From contig JAMWBK010000009.1 of assembly GCA_029953675.1 (NCBI GenBank), positions 1,550,001 through 1,614,000 of the forward strand: DNA of 64,000 nucleotides, in the 5' to 3' direction. Position 1 is the first letter of the stretch. Each line of letters opens with the position of its first letter. The translations under genes and the position numbers were made by a program. Under the pieces are notes generated by a model. That model was not told the DNA's origin. It saw only the letters and a program-made list of their open reading frames with translations, and made no database searches. Positions 57,358-64,000 of the stretch are shown in pieces. Source of the stretch: Rhodosorus marinus. Taxonomy: Eukaryota > Rhodophyta > Stylonematophyceae > Stylonematales > Stylonemataceae.

Positions 57358-57369
57358 TGGGACGTCCCA
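57358..57369. promoter_or_regulatory. 12-bp GACGTC palindrome, possible bZIP site
   Basis: TGGGACGTCCCA is identical to the core of the palindrome at 46577-46592 and lies about 460 bases before the DHODH ATG. The shared word and similar distance suggest a regulatory element, without direct evidence. Confidence 0.3.
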
Positions 57370-57827
57370 ATTCGATCGGGATGTTGCGGTGATGCGTGGC
57401 AGCTGTAACAATAGTGTACAGGAATGGCATAGGCTTCGCGCAAGTATGGATTTGTACGCACCACAGAGCCGTTCTAGAGAAATGTCTTTGTTCCGTCAGT
57501 TTGCTTTTAATGTAGATTCAAGCTCACTCGTATCCTCCATAGATTCTCCGCAAGGACAATGACTTTGCGATCAACCGTCTTCAACAGGACGAAAAGCGGT
57601 TCTGAGAAGCGGCTCCGCTCGATCTCACTGAATATCCGGCTCCTGAGCTAGAGGACGGTTTCGCAGCTTCCAGCTGCTCCTTTGCAGGGTAGATTGCTGT
57701 ATCTACTTAAAACTAAAAATCGAGCGTTCGAACAAAGGGGCCTTTGGGAGCTTCTTCCCGCTAAAATCGAGATCGGGCGTTGTGCGGTTCTTCGTCCGGA
57801 CTCTGTGCCTGAAGTCGGAATAACAGA

Positions 57828-59598
57828 ATGGGGACCCTCATCAGATTGTCTGTTGGTCTTGTGACGACAGGGTCGGTTGCGGCGTGGGCGGTACTAAACG
57901 ACCGCATCGATGTATATCGCTTTGGCGGTGGTAGGGTGAGTTCGGAATCTGATTCCTTTATTCGCCACGGCTCCCTGCGCGCTAAAGCTTTTATTTCCGT
58001 TAACATGCGTAGATAATTCAGCTCCTGGACCCGGAGAATGCACACAAATTTGCTATCTTCGCAGCCAAGCGGGGCTTCGCACCGCGCCAGCAGCATTCGT
58101 ACTCTGAGTGGGAGGGCCTACAAACACAAGTCTGGGGACGGTATGAACTCTCATAATTCAATACGGAACTATCCAGTTTTTCCCTGAACAAAGGTTGTCA
58201 CTCCTTAGGCACTTCGCAAACCCAATAGGATTGGCGGCGGGCTTTGACAAGCATGCAGAGGCGATTGATGGATGCTTGGCCATGGGCTTCGGTTTTGTTG
58301 AGGTCGGCTCCGTTACTCCAGAACCACAGCCAGGAAACCCCAAGCCAAGAGTGTTTAGACTCATCAAGGATCGTGCTGTTATTAACAGGTATGTGTCACC
58401 GTCTCAAAGGAGCTTGGGCAATAGGCTTCTGATCAGCATCTAACGCATCTCGGGTACTATGCCCAGGTACGGCTTTAACTCTGTGGGATTAGAAGCATTC
58501 GAAAAGAATCTCAAGGCTCGGGAATCACAGCATGAAGTAGGTGTGGCAGATAATCTCCCCATGGCGGTTCCACAAGCTAAAACGTTATTCATCTACTTCG
58601 TCCAGGTACAACCTGGAGTCGTAGGAGTCAATCTTGGAAAGAATAAGACCACACCTGAGGCGGAAGCTGGCGTAGACTACTCTAGGGGTGCTATTAAGCT
58701 CTGTGAATACGCTGATTACATCGTCGTGAATGTGTCCTCTCCGAATACGCCCGGGCTCAGGAACCTGCAGGGAAAGGTGAACAGGAACGAGAAGACGCCA
58801 TTCAGCTCTGGCGGCTTACACTGTGGACTGACTGCGTTCGCGCTTGGCGTTTTCTGCAGGATCCACTTCGGAGCTTGCTCGGCAGTGTTGTGTCCGCTCG
58901 TGACAGTGCTTTGGCGTCTCGCGCACACGATGCAAGGCCTCCTATCCTGGTAAAGATTGCGCCGGATCTCCATGAACACAATCTCAGAGATGTGGCTGAG
59001 GTAAGAGACAGAACAGATATGCTTGCTCGAGAACGCCGAATACTGATTCTGAACGGTTTCCTAGGTCGTAATGGAACTCGGCATTGACGGCATCATTGTT
59101 AGCAATACCACTGTCGGCCGACCGGACAAACTGCTTTCTTCCTCGGATGTTGTGAAAGAAGCAGGTGGCCTGAGCGGACCCCCTCTGCGAGAGCTATCCA
59201 CCAAAATTCTAGGTGACATCTACAGGTTTGCCGGTCATCCTTCGAAATCGCAGGCTTCGTTTCGGTTCTAACCGCCGTCTTGCAACATGTCACGCCAGGC
59301 TTACTGAAGGAAAGGTGCCCCTGGTTGGCTGTGGTGGCGTAAGTACAGGGGAAGATGCTTACATGAAAATACGGGCCGGTGCATCGCTTGTGGAGCTCTA
59401 CACTGCCCTGATCTACGATGGTATGCCCCAGTCGTCGGGAAACATGGAATTCTGGACAACTGCTGAGCCGAAAATTACTCTGTGCCTTTATCAGGACCAA
59501 GAGCCGTATCTCGGATAAAGGGTGAGCTAGCCGAAGCTCTTCAGCGCGACGGATTCAAGAGTGTTCAGGAAGCTGTCGGGGCAGACCACACGCAGTGA
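57828..59598 (+). CDS. DHODH: Dihydroorotate dehydrogenase, class 2, mitochondrial
   Basis: This enzyme oxidises dihydroorotate to orotate in pyrimidine synthesis and gives electrons to ubiquinone. Nine exons: 57828-57935, 58022-58140, 58209-58388, 58467-58536, 58606-58776, 58860-59000, 59065-59225, 59299-59420 and 59495-59598, about 391 residues. The sequence 58537-58605 could be read through, but it has good splice ends and interrupts the family alignment, so I treat it as an intron. A hydrophobic segment at residues 5-22 anchors the protein, as in class 2 enzymes. Motifs are [44 protein letters not shown] and [11 protein letters not shown] (catalytic Ser). [15 protein letters not shown] and [22 protein letters not shown] complete the FMN site. 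Confidence 0.96.
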
Positions 59599-61616
59599 GA
59601 AGCAGTAGGGGGATCTAGAAACCCGTCCTGCCCGAAAATCTTTGAATTTGACCACTAACAGAAGATCGAACTAGCAAGGAGAAGCAGTACGTCTTGCGAA
59701 AACGTGGCATTCAAGCGAAAGCGAGCTGGTGACACAACGCTGAACACAGACAACTCATTTCGTACCTGACCCCCAGAACTGCGGATCGATCCCGCCTCGG
59801 AATCGCTAAAGTTAAAAGACACTCGGAAATGACTGAAGTTTTTGCTTTGGACATGGAAACGTGTTTTCAAATCTTTTTCGCTTATATCATAGCCCGTGTT
59901 CATATGGGCACAACTACTTCAACATTCTTAAGAGCAATTGGACTCGAAAAAAACAAACACAAAACATGAACACGATGCGGGGAGATGGGATGGCGATACC
60001 CTCTTTTTTTTGTAGATACATTTTCTTTGTCCTCCATTATCGGGACTAGATAATTTAAACAAAAAATTGAAAACGTTTCGATTTCACGAAAGAACCCCAT
60101 CCTTCTCCTTCCTCCCACCTCTCCCATTGGGACCAAAATGGCCCGCGATCGATCAACATCCTATTTTTCCCATCATCTGGTGTTTTTCAGGCAAAAACTA
60201 TCATCAATCGGAAGAGATGTCGGGGGTTAGTAGACTTCTCCCCGGTCCAGATCTATGCTCTAAATATACATGAAAATAGTTTTTTGCGTGGATCTGTTTC
60301 TTGAACACAGGGGTTCAAAGGGAGACTTTTTTTGTAGTTCGGGGTTCGTTTTCTCCGTTTTGATTAATAAAAAATCGAATTGTTGGACGAAAAGGGCGAA
60401 CTATGGGTTTTTTATGAAGAAGAAAAATCGTTACTTTTAAATGCCTTTTAATACTCCAAAAAATACGGATTTTGATTCGGTCCTCAGTGCTCTATCAGAA
60501 AAATCACGGAAATCTCGGGATACTTGTCACCACTCACCTCAGGCGTCGTGAAATGGATCAGTCAAATTTATTCCTCCTAATTTGTTCTTTAAAACTGACT
60601 TCAATCATTTATGTCGCCTGCGTTTTGAGGTGATTTGAGCAAACGTTTTGGATGAGGGGGTGACGCTTAAGAATAGTGTTGATCTCTTTCATACAGATTT
60701 CTGGGGTTTCGTGGGGTTTCTTTGATTTCGGTGGGAGTATCGTCGGGTTTTGCTTTGGGTTTTCACTGGATGCGCATCCAAGTGGAAATGGGGAAATAAA
60801 GCAGCCAATTCCGTTCAGGGTTTGTTTTTGGGCGATTTGGTTTTTGGGGAAGGTGGCGATCAAGTGGGACTTGATTTGAGACAAGGAGAGGCGGGTGTTG
60901 GAGGGAGAGCGCGACGAGATAAAAGGGCTTTGGGGGATGGTGTAGTATGGGGTGGGAGCGATCTAAGATTTGATTCAGACAGGGCAAGGGGATGAATGTA
61001 GGATATATAGAATAATTAGTACATCTATATATATATATATATCGAGTAATCGGTTCTTTTCGTTGATTTGATTTGGTAGCATTGAGTTTTGTGCTCTACA
61101 GCTGTTGCTGTTGGTGTTTTCATTTCGGTTTGCGGAAGTGAAGTTCGACGGGACGACCTTTTCGCGCACGTTTGTCTGGGAAAGCAAGGCGGAAGCTTCC
61201 GGGTGAGCGGAACATTTTCCGTGGAAAGGAGGTTATGGGAGACCGACATGCTGGGATGGGATGATTGCGAATTGTCGGAATCCTTGTCGCGCGATGGAAA
61301 GTGCTGAGTGACAGCTGAAGAGAACGGAGAGCTGATATGTCCCAAAGTGTTCGCGGTGAAGGATCTGTTCTAGGCAGAGTTGAGTCTTGTGTTTTGTGTT
61401 GAATCAGCAACTTGGTCAGGTGCATAGGACGGTACGCATATCTGAATCGGAATCGTCTCAGTGCGGGGTTCCTTCGTCGCCCTTTCGATTCACAAGAATC
61501 TGCCGGATGGGTGGGAAGGAAAAGCCCCAGGCAACGCCGAATGAGCTTCTAATCAGGCTTACCCTTTTTTTACCCCTGTTTCGTCACCACACAGGACAGC
61601 TGGCTGTATCTACAGA
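59599..61616. other. Intergenic region, no supported gene
   Basis: This spacer lies between DHODH and the CobW-like gene. Short frames on both strands at 60609-60995 and 61025-61425 show no domains. There is an (AT)n run near 61026-61042. The stretch 61081-61616 may be the 5' UTR of the next gene, possibly with introns. No RNA gene was recognised. Confidence 0.45.
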
Positions 61617-64000
61617 ATGAGCAACTGCTGCAATGAGGCCGCATTTGTGACTCCTGCGCTGGGTGTTGGCCGTATTCGAGGTTCATCTTTCCGCGGACTT
61701 TTGGAACAGACGAGGAGACCGCGCCGACGGGGCCAGGCGAAGCCCTTTCAGCGAGAATCTTGCGGTCGTGTGTCCTTGGTTTCGGTTAAACGGCGATCGG
61801 TTGTGATCGCATGCAATGCTACGCAACCCGATGTATCGGAAAAAGTTGATGAAAATAAGAAAGAAATCAACGTTGTTCTACCCTCGGTGCGTTGAGTGAC
61901 TGCGTTCAAAAGAAATGGACTCGCAAGCAACGCTAGTTTCGGGCTTAGCATAGAACGTTCTCTGTCTTTGATGGGTTGAACTTCGTTTTTCCTTAGCTCA
62001 CAGCTAGTACTTGTGTTGTGCTCTTCAGGTTGTCCCGGTCACTGTCGTGTCGGGAACTGATGACAACGCCAAGCGAGCTTTTATCGATCAACTTGTGACG
62101 AGCCTGCCCAGCTTACGGATCTGCAGAGTATCATTGTCTAGCAGCAACGTTGCCCGTCAGAATGGCGAAGAAACCGCAGTGGGAGAGAGCTCCGCGGGGA
62201 GCGATGGAGAGAACGGACCGGCGGCAGAGGGAGAAGTTGATGAAGTCGCAGAAGAGAACGGACATGCAGAACAAGAATCAGAGGTATGTCGTTGTTGCTT
62301 CTGAGATATCCACGGGCTCATGTTCTTCTGTCGCTAAGTCGTGATGGTTTCATAACAGGCGCGGGTTCCCAGTGACACCGTAGTCGATTCCTGGCATCTC
62401 TGCCAGTCATTACCAAGCGCGATGCAAGTATTAGAGACCGTGTCCCAATTGGACGGTTGTGATTATGTTATCCTTGAGACAGGTAGTGACGTGTCGGAAA
62501 TGAAGGAAATTGCGTCGAAGATTACGATCCTTCAGACAGCACGAGTGGATGCGTTTGTAACTGTTGTGAACGCCGAAAACTTTCTGGATGATCTGAACAT
62601 AAGCACAGAAGGGGACACGGTAAGTGCGCATGTTCCGTTTTCTGTAGCATACGTAGAGCTATGCAGAAAAGCTAAGAACCCTACTCGAGAAATAGTTTGC
62701 AAAGACGGAGTCGCGAAGGAATTGCTAGGCACTGTGCTTGTTTCGGCTTCCTTAATTGTTTACTCACTCCCGCATGGACGCTTTGCAGGTAAATGAGACT
62801 GGGGCTGGACAGAACTTGCAAAAGGCGACGAGCTTGGTGACGTACATCGAGAGTTCGAATATTATTATCCTTACTGCTCCAAACAAGACCGCGACGAACG
62901 AGTCCTTGACCCATGTTGAAGGACTGATTCGAAGCCTGAACTCTACCGTAAACATCGTCGAACTGGTGGAGGCGAGCATACTTGCTGATGAGATTGTGAA
63001 TACGAACATGTTCGACATGGCAGCTTTTGGCACAGCCGCTTCCTGGAAACGAGTACTCGCTGTGAGTAAGGGTGCGTTTGCTTGAAAATATATTAGCTAC
63101 ACCTCAGCTGGGCTGCTTGTACACGTGCTAAAAACTACGAGTTCTTCCGAATCTGTTTTTCACGCTCGGTAGAGGCTGAAGCGGAAGAGAAAACTGTGAG
63201 ACCTCTAACCAAGGACCTCAAGGACTGCACCTTTTTGTATCAAGGCAAGAGACCTTTCCATCCGCAAAGGTTTTACGATAACATAAAAGACATGAGGACA
63301 TTTGCTGGAGTCATCAGGTCAATAGGTGAGTTGCGAAGGAATTTCAGGGGAAGGATGTTCCCTCCTTACGGATCGAGTTCAGATGAGACCTTGCAGAAAT
63401 CGCTGAGTTGCTAAGTTTTTCTCGCATTGAACAGGGCAACTGTGGCTAGCCACGCGGATGAACTATCCTCTTGCATGGAATCAGGCCGGGGGGACGATAG
63501 CACTTAAGCAAGGCGAGCGATTCTGGGCCTCCGTCCCGGAAGAGAAGTGGCCAGGTGAGATTAGGGATCTTGTACTTGCGAGATGGGACGAAAGGTACGA
63601 ATGCTGCGTTGATACTTGCGCAACACCCATGCCCCGTGTGGGTTAGGCTATGACCTTGCTGATGGATAGAATGCTCTTGACGCACGAAGGTTTGGTGACA
63701 GGGAGACGGAGATTGTGTTCGTTGGGAGAAACATAGACAAGCAGAAGCTGCAAGGACTCCTGGATAGTTGCCTTCTCCAAGATGAAGAGATGGTGTTCGA
63801 AAAGGCCTGGGAAAGCTTTGACGATCCGTTTGTGAACTTCGTACCACCGGAGGATGATATTGTTCCGATCGACGAAGAGGAACCGGAAGAATTCGACCAC
63901 ACTGCCGACTCCGAGGAAGCGGCTAAAGAAGTCCCGCAAACTAGCGATGATCCTCGTCCTGAAGTTACGGAGTCCGATCCATCTATTCAGGCGAGAGCTG
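61617..64000 (+). CDS. CobW-family (COG0523-like) protein, plastid-targeted, P-loop degenerate, 3' end missing
   Basis: COG0523 proteins are GTPases that deliver metals such as zinc or cobalt. Exons are 61617-61886, 62029-62283, 62359-62619, 62789-63071, 63173-63325, 63435-63594 and 63690 to the window end. The leader is basic with an early AAFVTPA, fitting a red-algal plastid transit peptide. The GTPase domain begins VVPVTVVSG, but where relatives have GFLGAGKTT this protein has TDDNAKRA, so Walker A is lost. The CxCC metal motif is also not found; an acidic stretch of about 50 residues sits there instead. The order DYVILETG, FVTVVNAENF and IIILTAPNKTA follows the family, but the G4 NKxD is altered. 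The CobW C-terminal domain (RPFHPQRFYDNI, GQLWLATRMN, FGDRETEIVFVGRNID) is well kept. An acidic tail runs to the edge. Confidence 0.8.

Larger units (their letters stand above)
57181..57827. other. Leader region of DHODH with hairpin and palindrome
   Basis: This holds a 12-bp inverted repeat at 57306-57333 and the GACGTC palindrome at 57358-57369. Small frames (57344-57562, 57682-57864) show no domain. Nothing else is recognised. Confidence 0.5.

Noticed and set aside
1-64000. CRISPR arrays, tRNA or rRNA genes, bacterial operons
   Set aside because: I found no regularly spaced repeats, no cloverleaf with a conserved T-loop, no rRNA blocks, and the genes have spliceosomal introns.

Overview
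The window is nuclear DNA of a photosynthetic eukaryote. Genes are separated by 0.2-4.7 kb, lie on both strands, and nearly all are split by short GT-AG introns of roughly 55-175 nt. I rebuilt the exons by hand and checked that the phases close. A plastid-type magnesium chelatase H subunit shows that the cell makes chlorophyll. Its N-terminus, and that of a CobW-family protein, carry an early AFV phenylalanine motif of the kind found in red-algal and glaucophyte transit peptides. The best guess is an intron-rich red alga outside the intron-poor lineages; this is inference from two leader peptides and could be wrong.

Layout. 1-4.3 kb: end of a mitochondrial FAD glycerol-3-phosphate dehydrogenase, then a PP2C phosphatase. 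6-8 kb: an orphan four-helix membrane protein and an orphan coiled-coil protein on the other strand. 8.9-16.3 kb: a monoacylglycerol lipase, PRP19 (minus) and an SDP1-type patatin lipase. 16.9-21.2 kb: CHLH (minus). 21.2-26 kb: a gene-poor stretch with small inverted repeats. 26-28.5 kb: a PPR protein fused to an EngB/YihA GTPase. 29.3-33.6 kb: COQ2 and, convergent to it, the flavoprotein of succinate dehydrogenase. 34.5-42 kb: an RWD-domain protein, a mitochondrial SAM-type carrier and SRP68. 42.9-46.1 kb: a TAF4-like protein and a small three-helix membrane protein. 47-52.2 kb: glutaminyl-tRNA synthetase and ribosomal protein uS7/RPS5. 52.8-54.6 kb: a bZIP protein (minus). 55.6-57.2 kb: a decayed Ty3/gypsy-like retroelement. 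57.8-64 kb: class 2 dihydroorotate dehydrogenase and a plastid CobW-like protein cut by the window end.

Most genes are ordinary housekeeping genes. Two groupings deserve attention. The first 16 kb holds three steps of storage-oil breakdown: triacylglycerol lipase, monoacylglycerol lipase, and the enzyme that feeds glycerol into respiration. Four enzymes that make or use ubiquinone also lie in the window (glycerol-3-phosphate dehydrogenase, COQ2, SDH1, DHODH). The most unusual single gene is the PPR-EngB fusion. The CobW-like protein is the second, because its nucleotide-binding loop is degenerate. No rRNA, tRNA, CRISPR or bacterial-type operon was seen.
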